Source: an uncultured Eubacteriales bacterium (lineage in GTDB: Bacteria; Bacillota; Clostridia; Christensenellales; Aristaeellaceae). Taken from it: 64,000 nt of DNA. Within the stretch, counting starts at the first letter, position 1. Every line of letters starts with the position of its first letter. The stretch lies in assembly GCA_900315315.1 (NCBI GenBank), contig OMYT01000002.1, forward strand, positions 1 through 64,000. Reading direction: 5' to 3'. The position numbers and the translations under genes are program-made. The notes below the pieces were generated by a model. It did not search any database and was not told the origin of the DNA. It worked only from the letters and a program-made list of their open reading frames with translations. This document shows positions 34,702 through 41,707 of this stretch, one piece after another.

Positions 34702-35943
34702 TCATCCCCGATCAAAAGCTGACAGGATTATTTCGGCGATCTTTTCCGGAACGTCATGAACGGGAATGATTTCGTCGGCGGCCGCTCTGTAGATGGGGCG
34801 TCTTTCAGTATAGAGCCGCTTCATTTTGTCCGCGGTGTCAGCAAGGGGGCGGTCATCGGTGGGGATCAGGGCATCCGGATCCCGGTCAAGCCAGAAGAGG
34901 CGGCCGTTCTGCCTCAGGACTGTCACGTTTTCCGGGCGAAGGACCGCGCCGCCACCGGTGGAAACAATCATACCGCCGCGGAGGGACAGATTCCGGATGA
35001 CTTCCGATTCCAGATCCCGGAAGGCCTGCTCCCCGGAATCCCGGAAGATTTCGGTGATCGGTTTTCCGGCTTTTTCCACGATCAGCTGATCTGTGTCACA
35101 GAAGGGGAGACCGTTTTTTTCAGACAAAAGACGGCCTACCGCCGTCTTTCCGCTGCCCGGCATGCCGATGAGCACAAGGTTCTCCTTTCGGCGGAGAATC
35201 CGGGCATAAACCCGGTCCGTCAGATCCTCCGGATACGCGGTATCCATGAAAAGCTCCGATGCGCGGACCGCCTGGGCGACCAGCATATACAGGCCGCCTT
35301 CCGCCGGGAGACCAAGGGCGCGGGCTTCCAGGATGAAGCGGGTGCGGAGGGGATTGTAAATCACATCGGCGACGCCCTGCAGACTGCCGAAGGATTTGAG
35401 AGCCAATGGCTGTGCGTCCGGATGCGGATACATGCCGCAGGGGGTAGTGTTCAGGATAATCTCCGCATCACTGTGGTCCCGAAGGGCATCTTCATAGGAG
35501 ACGGCGCCGTCTCTTTCTGTGCGGCTGACCTTCAGGATCTGCCCGGCTCCGAGGGTTTCAGCGGCATAGGCGGCTGTGCGGGAGGTGCCGCCGGTTCCCA
35601 GGATCAGGACTTTGCGGCCGGAAAGGTCCAGCTTTGCCCGGCGGATCAGGCGGGTCAGACCGAAAAGATCCGTATTATATCCCCAAAGCTCACCGCCGCG
35701 GTTGACCACGGTGTTAACGGCGCCGATGGCTTCCGCGGTTTCGTCGATATGATCCAGAAAGGGAATGACGGCCTGCTTGTACGGGATGGTGACATTGATT
35801 CCCTGAAAATCCTTCGCGGCCAGGAAGGCGGGTAGTTCTTCCGGGGTCAGTTCCTTCAGCTCATAGGCATAGGAAGCGATTTCCGCGTGAATCTCTTTGG
35901 AAAAACTGTGGGGCAGGTGTTCCCCGATACAACCGTATTTCAT
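34702..35943 (-). CDS. aroE-aroK: Shikimate dehydrogenase-shikimate kinase fusion
   Basis: 413 residues in two parts. 1-250 is AroE: GCIGEHLPHSFSKEIHAEIA, GINVTIPYKQAV with the catalytic Lys, GAVNTVV, and the NADP loop LILGTGGTSRTAAYA. 255-413 is AroK: Walker A GMPGSGKTAVGRLL, CDTDQLIVEKAG, RDLESEVIR, STGGGAVLR and the lid DDRPLAD. It therefore does two successive steps, dehydroshikimate to shikimate to shikimate-3-phosphate. The start overlaps the aroC stop (ATGA). Fusions of these two exist in some Firmicutes. Confidence 0.93.
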   Translation of the reverse strand: MKYGCIGEHLPHSFSKEIHAEIASYAYELKELTPEELPAFLAAKDFQGINVTIPYKQAVIPFLDHIDETAEAIGAVNTVVNRGGELWGYNTDLFGLTRLIRRAKLDLSGRKVLILGTGGTSRTAAYAAETLGAGQILKVSRTERDGAVSYEDALRDHSDAEIILNTTPCGMYPHPDAQPLALKSFGSLQGVADVIYNPLRTRFILEARALGLPAEGGLYMLVAQAVRASELFMDTAYPEDLTDRVYARILRRKENLVLIGMPGSGKTAVGRLLSEKNGLPFCDTDQLIVEKAGKPITEIFRDSGEQAFRDLESEVIRNLSLRGGMIVSTGGGAVLRPENVTVLRQNGRLFWLDRDPDALIPTDDRPLADTADKMKRLYTERRPIYRAAADEIIPVHDVPEKIAEIILSAFDRG

Positions 35944-37034
35944 ATGCCGGCCTCCCCGAGCCAGTCTGTGCCGAAACGCTGGGCCAGCTGGTCGCAGAGG
36001 ACCAGGGCGGTGACTGAATCGACCACAACACGGGCGCGATGGACGATGGCCGGATCATGACGGCCGCGGACCTGCAGCGTTTCATTCTCTCCGGTCAACC
36101 CGTTGACAGAGAGCTGTTCCTTTGAAATGGAGGGAGTCGGTTTGACGGCGCAGCGGAAGAGCAGGGGCATGCCGTTGGAGATTCCGCCGTTGATCCCGCC
36201 GTTATGATTGGTCAGGGTACGGATTCCCTCCGGATCCTTCCGGATCGGATCATTGGCTTCGCTTCCCCGCAGATCCGCGAAGGAGAAGCCGCTGCCGAAT
36301 TCCACTCCTTTGACGGCGGGTACGGAAAAAAGCGCATGGGCAAGAACTCCCTCGAGGGTGTCAAACCAGGGTTCGCCCACGCCGGCCGGAAGGCCGGTGA
36401 CGGCGGTTTCGAGAATGCCGCCGACACTGTCGCCCTCCGCGGCGGCAGCCTCAACGGCAAGCTGCATCTTCTGTCCCTGTGCTTCATTCAGGACCGCAAA
36501 GGGCAGGCTGTTCAGCCGGGGAAGATCAACGGAGAGATCACCGAGAGGCGCATCGCTGATGCCGGCACAGCGGGCAATATGGGTGCCGATCAGGATACCT
36601 TTCTGTTTCAGGGCGGAAATCACGACGGCACCGGCGGCTACCAGCGCCGCGGTCACGCGGCCGCTGAAATGCCCGCCGCCGCGGTAATCCTCAAAGCCGT
36701 GGTATTTTACATTCGCGGTATAGTCCGCATGCCCGGGGCGGAAAGCACCCCGGGTATAATCCCCGCTCCGCGTATCCGCGTTGGGAATCAGAAGGGCAAG
36801 CGGAGTCCCGGTGGTTTTTCCTTCAAAAACGCCGCTGACGATCCGGAAAGGGTCCGCTTCCCGCCGGGCGGTGGAAATCTTCCCCGCAGGGCGGCGAAGC
36901 GTCAGCTGCGCGGCGATGAAAGATTCGTCCACCGGGAGACCGGGCGCCAGCCCGTCGATCACGGTGCCGATTTCCGCACCATGACTCTCGCCGAAAAGGG
37001 TAACGGAGACGCTGCTGCCGAAGGTGTTTTTCAT
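35940..37034 (-). CDS. aroC: Chorismate synthase
   Basis: 364 residues; the FMN-dependent last step of the shikimate pathway. Signatures: GESHGAEIGTVIDGLAPG, RRPAGKISTARREADPFRIVSGVF-type region, GHADYTANVKYHGFEDYRGG, SGRVTAALVAAGA, and the C-terminal RGRHDPAIVHRARVVVDSV. First gene of the aroC-aroE/K pair, with the promoter module at 37066-37173. The ATG follows AAGGAG with about 8 bases of spacing. Confidence 0.95.
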   Translation of the reverse strand: MKNTFGSSVSVTLFGESHGAEIGTVIDGLAPGLPVDESFIAAQLTLRRPAGKISTARREADPFRIVSGVFEGKTTGTPLALLIPNADTRSGDYTRGAFRPGHADYTANVKYHGFEDYRGGGHFSGRVTAALVAAGAVVISALKQKGILIGTHIARCAGISDAPLGDLSVDLPRLNSLPFAVLNEAQGQKMQLAVEAAAAEGDSVGGILETAVTGLPAGVGEPWFDTLEGVLAHALFSVPAVKGVEFGSGFSFADLRGSEANDPIRKDPEGIRTLTNHNGGINGGISNGMPLLFRCAVKPTPSISKEQLSVNGLTGENETLQVRGRHDPAIVHRARVVVDSVTALVLCDQLAQRFGTDWLGEAGI

Positions 37035-37065
37035 GAAAAATACTCCTTATATGCTTGCGGAACTT

Positions 37066-37173
37066 CGTGCCTATTACGTTCCGGTTGGGTGGAGCATACA
37101 CCCCGGACCAGGTGATGTCAATGATCCCCCCGGCTTTTACCGGTTTTCGTTGTGTTTTTATTGCGTAGAAAGC
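37066..37173 (-). promoter_or_regulatory. Shared aro promoter/operator module, aroC copy
   Basis: On the minus strand: TTGACA (37116-37121 reversed), 17-base spacer, TATGCT (37093-37098), with GGGTG-N7-CACCC over the -10. Same module as at 22835-22946. The spacer differs in its first half but keeps CCGGGGTG next to the -10. Confidence 0.8.
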
Positions 37174-37212
37174 TTACAGGAAATCGTTCAACGGACATTC
37201 CCGGAGTTGCAT

Positions 37213-37241
37213 TTGCTTTTTTTCTGATATCATGCGATAAT
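37213..37241 (+). promoter_or_regulatory. Possible promoter of the glycosyltransferase gene
   Basis: TTGCTT (37213-37218), 17-base spacer, GATAAT (37236-37241), divergent from the aroC promoter. Confidence 0.45.
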
Positions 37242-37288
37242 AACATGATCATTATACCGGCTGAAGCCGGCGTGAGGGAGACAGAGAA

Positions 37289-38476
37289 ATGCTGAGAATC
37301 GGCGAGTTTACAGATACGTTTCTGCCGATTGTGGATGGGGTCGGCCGCGTTGTACAGGCCTATTCCGAGACGCTTTGCAAGATGGGGCACCAGGTGACAG
37401 TGGTGGCCCCGATGTATGATACGGGTTTCCAGGGCGGTTTTCCTTTTGAACTGGTGGACTATGTGGGCAACAGCGTTCCAGGGATGAAACAGTATAAGGT
37501 GGGTGAGGCCATCCTGGACGCGCACTACCGGAAGCGGATCCGGATGATCGAACTGGACGTGATCCATGCACACAGCCCCTTCACCGCCGGGTCGGAAGCG
37601 CTGCGCCTGGCCGCGGTGCGGAAACTGCCGCTGGTTGCGACCTTTCATTCCAAATACTATGACGATTTTCTCAAGGCCACCAAATCCGAATCCATCGCGA
37701 AGATGGGCGTGAAGCTGGTGGTGAGCTTCTATAACCGGTGCGACGAGGTCTGGGCCGTGGGAAAGAACACGGCCGACGTGCTGCGGGCATACGGATATGA
37801 GGGTGACATTCAGGTGATGCCCAACGGCGCAACGTTCCGCACCGCGTCCAGAACGGACGTGGAAGAAGTGAACCGGCGCTGGCACCTGGGGGAGGAACCG
37901 CTGATCCTCTTTGTGGGACAGATGGACTGGAAGAAAAACATCCTGACGGTGCTGGAAGCCTGTGCGGAGCTGAAAAAGCAGGGAACGCCCTTCCGGTTGC
38001 TTCTGGCCGGGCAGGGGATGGATATGAACGATATCACCGAAAAGATCCACGAGCTGAACATCCAGGACAGGGCGGAACAGATCGGCCATATTACGGACGC
38101 GAGCCTGCTGGACGCGCTATATGACCGGGCGTCGGTTTTCGCATTCCCTTCCCTGTATGACGCTTCGCCGATGGTGGTCCGGGAGGCGGCGGTGATGGGC
38201 ACGCCTTCGGTCATGGTCCGCGCCAGCACGGCGGCTGAAGTGATCCGAGACGGGGAAAACGGGTTCCTGTGCGAGAACGATCCGAAGGACCTGGCCCGGG
38301 TAATCAGCGAAGCGCTGAAGGATCCGGAACGGCTGGAGCGGATCGGGCAGAACGCACGGGATACGATTCCGGTGCCGTGGGAAAAGGTGCTGGAGACGGC
38401 CGTGGAGCGGTATGAGCGATTGATTGCACTGGGAAAAGAAGGGAAATTGAAGGACAAACGGAAGAGAATGTTATGA
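37289..38476 (+). CDS. Glycosyltransferase family 4 protein
   Basis: 395 residues, GT-B fold. N-terminal half: IGEFTDTFLPIVDGVGRVV, LDVIHAHSPFTAGSEAL; C-terminal half: ILFVGQMDWKKNILTVLEA and the donor-binding segment LYDASPMVVREAAVMGTP with the retaining-GT4 acidic residues. Resembles enzymes that add sugars to diacylglycerol or other membrane lipids, but the acceptor cannot be read from sequence. Preceded by GAGGGAGA. Structured element copy 4 starts just after its stop. Confidence 0.88.
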   Translation: MLRIGEFTDTFLPIVDGVGRVVQAYSETLCKMGHQVTVVAPMYDTGFQGGFPFELVDYVGNSVPGMKQYKVGEAILDAHYRKRIRMIELDVIHAHSPFTAGSEALRLAAVRKLPLVATFHSKYYDDFLKATKSESIAKMGVKLVVSFYNRCDEVWAVGKNTADVLRAYGYEGDIQVMPNGATFRTASRTDVEEVNRRWHLGEEPLILFVGQMDWKKNILTVLEACAELKKQGTPFRLLLAGQGMDMNDITEKIHELNIQDRAEQIGHITDASLLDALYDRASVFAFPSLYDASPMVVREAAVMGTPSVMVRASTAAEVIRDGENGFLCENDPKDLARVISEALKDPERLERIGQNARDTIPVPWEKVLETAVERYERLIALGKEGKLKDKRKRML

Positions 38477-38478
38477 AA

Positions 38479-38574
38479 AGGGGGCTTTCCGAGTGCCCGG
38501 GGCTGCCGCCCGTTCCTTACTGAAAACGGGCACACCGGCCCGTTTTCCGGGCATGCGGAATCCCTGGACCTTCG
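38479..38574 (+). repeat. CTTTCCG/CCTTCGG structured element, copy 4 (long form)
   Basis: GGGGGCTTTCCGAG, the scaffold GCCCGGGGCTGCCGCCCG as in copy 3, internal perfect hairpin GAAAACGGGC-acaccg-GCCCGTTTTC, then TCCCTGGACCTTCGG. The internal hairpin sequence differs from copies 3 and 8 but keeps full pairing. Confidence 0.75.
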
Positions 38575-38628
38575 GTCGGAATAAGATTGTTTAAGGAACA
38601 GTTTATAGAAGACGGATGGTACTGTCTT

Positions 38629-39570
38629 CTATTTTTGTTTTACAGAGCCGGAGGGGAGAAGGGATTTGACGTTGTGGTTGCGGGGATCATCGGCGGGAAG
38701 ACCGCTGAGATAGGAAGCGTTGCCGATGAGGGCGGAAAGTTCTTCGGCCGTTCCCTGATTCTGCCAGAGATAACGGTAAGAGGATTCGATCAGGTTCACG
38801 GCCAGGAGGCGCGCTTTTTCCCGCAATTCGGGGAAACTGTCAGTGAAAATCAGAGACTTGTCATGGGAATGGCACCAAGTCCGGTGCTCCGTGTTTTCCA
38901 CGTCCGTATCACGGAAATGCGATTCCGAATACGCGAAGGAGCGGAGCAGCGGATGCTTTGTGAACCGGGCCAGCCGGGCAGCGAATCCGGACGGGTTTTC
39001 AAGCAGCCTGTAACAGCTCCGGTAGCGCCGGGCGGAGCGGTTGAAGGCTTTCCAGCCGTCTTTCCAACCGTAGACCTGCTCAAAGACGGCATCCACATCT
39101 TCCCTTACGGAAGGCGGAAGACTGACGCGCAGAAGATAGTGATCCGTGACGGGGTGCTTCGTTTCCCGGATTCCGTCGCGCCGGATCTGGCGCATGTCCA
39201 ACTCATGTTCAAAGCTCATATGGCAGCGGGGATAATGGTATTCCTCCGTTGTGACATAGATGATATAGGGGTGGGTGATGCTGTCCAGCGCATAATGGCA
39301 GAAAAAGCCGGCAAGCCAGGAGAAGAGTTCCTCCCTGCGGGGGGAGACTTTGGCGCGCTCCAACAGCGCGGTCAGGAAGGCGCCGGGCCGGGTGGTGTGC
39401 ATCTGACGCCCGCGGCCTTCCCGGCGGCGCCAGGGCTTATACAGGAACCAGAGATCCGGACCCAAAAGGCCGAATGTCCAGGGATCCGGATGGATGACGG
39501 ATTGGATTTCCGGAGAAAGGGAAGAGAAGACATCGCGCCCGAAGGACGCGTGGACTGCTGCGTCAGGCAT
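38629..39570 (-). CDS. Zinc-dependent phospholipase C-like protein
   Basis: 313 residues. The ATG at 39570 follows TGGAGGTAATT; the longer frame upstream runs through a repeat. The N-terminus MPDAAVHASFGRDVF, the PDPWTFGLLGPDLWFLY segment and FFCHYALDSITHPYIIYV place it in the zinc-dependent phospholipase C family (His/Asp metal ligands spread over a helical fold). No signal peptide is visible. The cellular role of such cytoplasmic members in Clostridia is unknown. Confidence 0.82.
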   Translation of the reverse strand: MPDAAVHASFGRDVFSSLSPEIQSVIHPDPWTFGLLGPDLWFLYKPWRRREGRGRQMHTTRPGAFLTALLERAKVSPRREELFSWLAGFFCHYALDSITHPYIIYVTTEEYHYPRCHMSFEHELDMRQIRRDGIRETKHPVTDHYLLRVSLPPSVREDVDAVFEQVYGWKDGWKAFNRSARRYRSCYRLLENPSGFAARLARFTKHPLLRSFAYSESHFRDTDVENTEHRTWCHSHDKSLIFTDSFPELREKARLLAVNLIESSYRYLWQNQGTAEELSALIGNASYLSGLPADDPRNHNVKSLLPSGSVKQK

Positions 39571-39585
39571 AATTACCTCCATAAA

Positions 39586-39677
39586 CCAGGGGGCTTTCCG
39601 CAAGGAATCGCACGCGCACCGCGGCCGGTGTGCCGGCTCGCGCACCGCACGCGACAGCGCCCCCTGGACCCCTTCGG
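39586..39677 (+). repeat. CTTTCCG/CCTTCGG structured element, copy 5 (medium form)
   Basis: Closing stem CCAGGGGGC/GCGCCCCCTGG with the insert CAAGGAATCGCACGCGCACC..., nearly identical to copy 9 at 43865-43956. It begins inside the leader of the phospholipase-like gene but faces the other way. Confidence 0.8.
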
Positions 39678-39683
39678 CTTACA

Positions 39684-39821
39684 TAGGAGGGGCTTTCCTA
39701 CCCGTTGCCTCAATCGGCGTGGCTCCACACTGTGGAGACCGCTTGTTTCGGCCACTCTCACCTCTGATGAGATTTCCGCCACTGGCGGTCATCAGAGGTT
39801 CGTCCCCCTAGACCCCTTCGG
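39684..39821 (+). repeat. CTTTCCG/CCTTCGG structured element, copy 6 (unique large insert)
   Basis: TAGGAGGGGCTTTCCTA at the start, TCCCCCTAGACCCCTTCGG at the end. The insert holds its own hairpins, including CCTCTGATG...CATCAGAGG around CCGCCA-ct-GGCGG. Confidence 0.65.
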
Positions 39822-39826
39822 CTAAC

Positions 39827-39863
39827 TGAGGGGCTTTCCGATCGCCCCTCAGACTCCCTTCGG
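39827..39863 (+). repeat. CTTTCCG/CCTTCGG structured element, copy 7 (short form)
   Basis: Stem TGAGGGGC/GCCCCTCA with loop TTTCCGATC, then ACTCC-CTTC-GGAGT, a perfect second hairpin. Third element in a row; the whole 39571-39953 interval is repeats plus A/T-rich sequence and a promoter for the carboxypeptidase gene. Confidence 0.75.
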
Positions 39864-39959
39864 AGTATAACAATTTTTTAGAAAAACAACAAGGAGATTT
39901 GCCCGCGAGGACAAAGTGATATATAATGGGAAAAACAATCAGAACCGGGAGGCTTGGAT

Positions 39960-41144
39960 ATGAAGCGGACAAGGTTTCTCCGTGCGGCGGCCGCACTGTT
40001 GACCATTATGATTCTGCTGTGCCCGCTGCTTGCGGCAGGGGCAGAAAACGCTGCGGCAGGTACAGAAAAAGCCACGGAAGAGACAGAAAAGCCCACTGCG
40101 GCGCCGACCCATACTCCGTCCGAACTGCAGGCGATGGGAATCCTGACGGTGGGGGCCAAGGGCGACGAAGTTACGCGCCTGCAGCAGCGCCTGAAAGATC
40201 TGGGCTATCTGAGCGGCAAGGTGGACGGCCAGTACGGCGGCGGAACCAAGCGCGCCGTGATCTCATTCCAGCGGCGGAACGGACTGCAAACGGACGGCGT
40301 GGCCGGAGAGACTACGCTGGCGAAGCTGTACACGGAGGACGCGGTCGCCGCACCGGAAAACAGCGAGCCGGTTGACGTACTGGCCGGGAGCGTACCGATG
40401 CTGGTGAACAACGATCATCCGGTGGACGAGTATTTCGTCCCGGCGGACCTGGTGGAACTGCGGGATATCCTGGACAAAAAGCTGGTCAAGATCAAATACA
40501 AGAAGACGCGCGGCGTCCGTACGGCGGTGGAAGCGCTGGAGAAAATGTTTGAGGCGGCGAAGGAAGACAAGATCAAAAACTGGCAGGTGAGCGCCGGGTA
40601 CCGGACGTGGGATGACCAGGTAAAAATGCTGAACGCCAAGATCAGCAGTTACCGGAAGAAGAACAAGGACTGGAGCAGCTCGAAAGCCAGGCGGGCCGCA
40701 CTCAAGAGCGTCGCGGAAGCAGGATGCAGCGAGCATCATCTGGGGCTGGCGTTTGACCTGAACGTTCCGGGCGCGAAGACCTTCTCCAGCACGAAGCAGT
40801 ACAAATGGCTGAAGGAACATTGCTGGGACTACGGGTTCATTATCCGCTACACAAAGGAAAAGCAGGAGATCACCGGCTTTAACCCGGAAGCGTGGCATAT
40901 CCGCTACGTGGGGGAAGAACACGCCCAGTACATGAAGGAGCATGATCTGTGCCTGGAGGAGTATATCCAGGGCATCGAGGACGGGACGATCAAGGTACCT
41001 TCGAAGACGGAGAGCACGGACGAGGACCTTGACGAGGGAACTGGGGATGCCGCCGGAGATGAGGCGGAAGCCGAAGAAAACGAAGAGGAAGCAGCTCCGG
41101 AGGAAGAACCCGAAGAAGCGGCTGATGAAGAAGAGGAAATATAA
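39960..41144 (+). CDS. Secreted D-alanyl-D-alanine carboxypeptidase (VanY family) with peptidoglycan-binding domain
   Basis: 394 residues: signal peptide (1-28), Thr/Glu-rich linker, peptidoglycan-binding-1 domain (65-125: VTRLQQRLKDLGYLSGKVDG, AVISFQRRNGL), VanY/M15 zinc peptidase domain (about 155-325) with SEHHLGLAFD (His260, Asp266) and AWHIRY (His313), and an acidic Glu-rich tail from 345. Trims the terminal D-Ala of wall peptides. The ATG at 39960 follows GGGAGG; an in-frame TTG two codons earlier is less likely. A NusG-II protein gene follows 27 bases later. Confidence 0.92.
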   Translation: MKRTRFLRAAAALLTIMILLCPLLAAGAENAAAGTEKATEETEKPTAAPTHTPSELQAMGILTVGAKGDEVTRLQQRLKDLGYLSGKVDGQYGGGTKRAVISFQRRNGLQTDGVAGETTLAKLYTEDAVAAPENSEPVDVLAGSVPMLVNNDHPVDEYFVPADLVELRDILDKKLVKIKYKKTRGVRTAVEALEKMFEAAKEDKIKNWQVSAGYRTWDDQVKMLNAKISSYRKKNKDWSSSKARRAALKSVAEAGCSEHHLGLAFDLNVPGAKTFSSTKQYKWLKEHCWDYGFIIRYTKEKQEITGFNPEAWHIRYVGEEHAQYMKEHDLCLEEYIQGIEDGTIKVPSKTESTDEDLDEGTGDAAGDEAEAEENEEEAAPEEEPEEAADEEEEI

Positions 41145-41171
41145 CACCCGACAGGACGGAGGCGGAGGGCA

Positions 41172-41609
41172 GTGAACAGGAAGCGATGGCTGTGGATACT
41201 TGCCGCCTCACTGCTTATCGCCGCCGTTTTGCTGTGGATCTTTGTTCTCCGCCCCTCAGGCGAGCCGAAAGGGAGCGGGGAAGTTCAGGTGATTCTCGAC
41301 GGAAAACCGATGGCAGCGCAGGAGAGCACCGGCTCCGCCGGGGAAGATCTCCGGGTATATATCACACTTGACGGGAAACCGTTACTGGATCTTCCCTTTG
41401 CGGAAGTGCATACGGTCCGCATTGTCCAGCCGGACGGGGGCGAGAATACGGTCATGATGACCGGAAGCTCGGTCTATATGACGGAAGCGAACTGCGAGGG
41501 GCAGGACTGTGTGCAGATGGGGGAAGTGACGAGGGAGAATCTGGAAGTCAGAGTCATGGGAGGGTTTATTATCTGCCTTCCCCATAGGATCTCTGTGGAA
41601 GTCAGATAA
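41172..41609 (+). CDS. NusG domain II-containing membrane-anchored protein
   Basis: 145 residues: one N-terminal membrane helix (WLWILAASLLIAAVLLWIF), then a NusG domain II-type beta domain with EANCEGQDCVQMGEV and a late GGFIICLPHRISVEV, the conserved ending of this family. Start is GTG at 41172 after ACGGAGGCGGAGGG. Such proteins are common in Clostridia, often near FMN/energy genes, but their role is not established. Confidence 0.85.
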   Translation: MNRKRWLWILAASLLIAAVLLWIFVLRPSGEPKGSGEVQVILDGKPMAAQESTGSAGEDLRVYITLDGKPLLDLPFAEVHTVRIVQPDGGENTVMMTGSSVYMTEANCEGQDCVQMGEVTRENLEVRVMGGFIICLPHRISVEVR

Positions 41610-41611
41610 GA

Positions 41612-41633
41612 TTTCGCGGCCGCGGCCGCGACC
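41612..41633. repeat. TTTCGCG hairpin companion, copy 3
   Basis: TTTCGCGGCCGCGGCCGCGA directly attached to structured element copy 10, as at 20966. Confidence 0.45.
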
Positions 41634-41662
41634 AGGGCTTTCCGATCGCCCTGGACCTTCGG
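41632..41662 (+). repeat. CTTTCCG/CCTTCGG structured element, copy 10 (short form)
   Basis: Stem CCAGGGC/GCCCTGG, loop TTTCCGATC, then ACCTTCGG. It lies between the NusG-II and tex genes. Confidence 0.75.
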
Positions 41663-41707
41663 CCCGTACAGACAGAGAGAAACTATTGAAGTGAGGAAAA
41701 AACAACA

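Noticed and set aside
34756-35835. Plus-strand frame opposite the aroE-aroK fusion
   Set aside because: The minus strand carries both enzyme domains in full.
38587-39825. 412-residue plus-strand frame opposite the phospholipase-like gene
   Set aside because: It runs through two repeat elements and has no domain or start signals.
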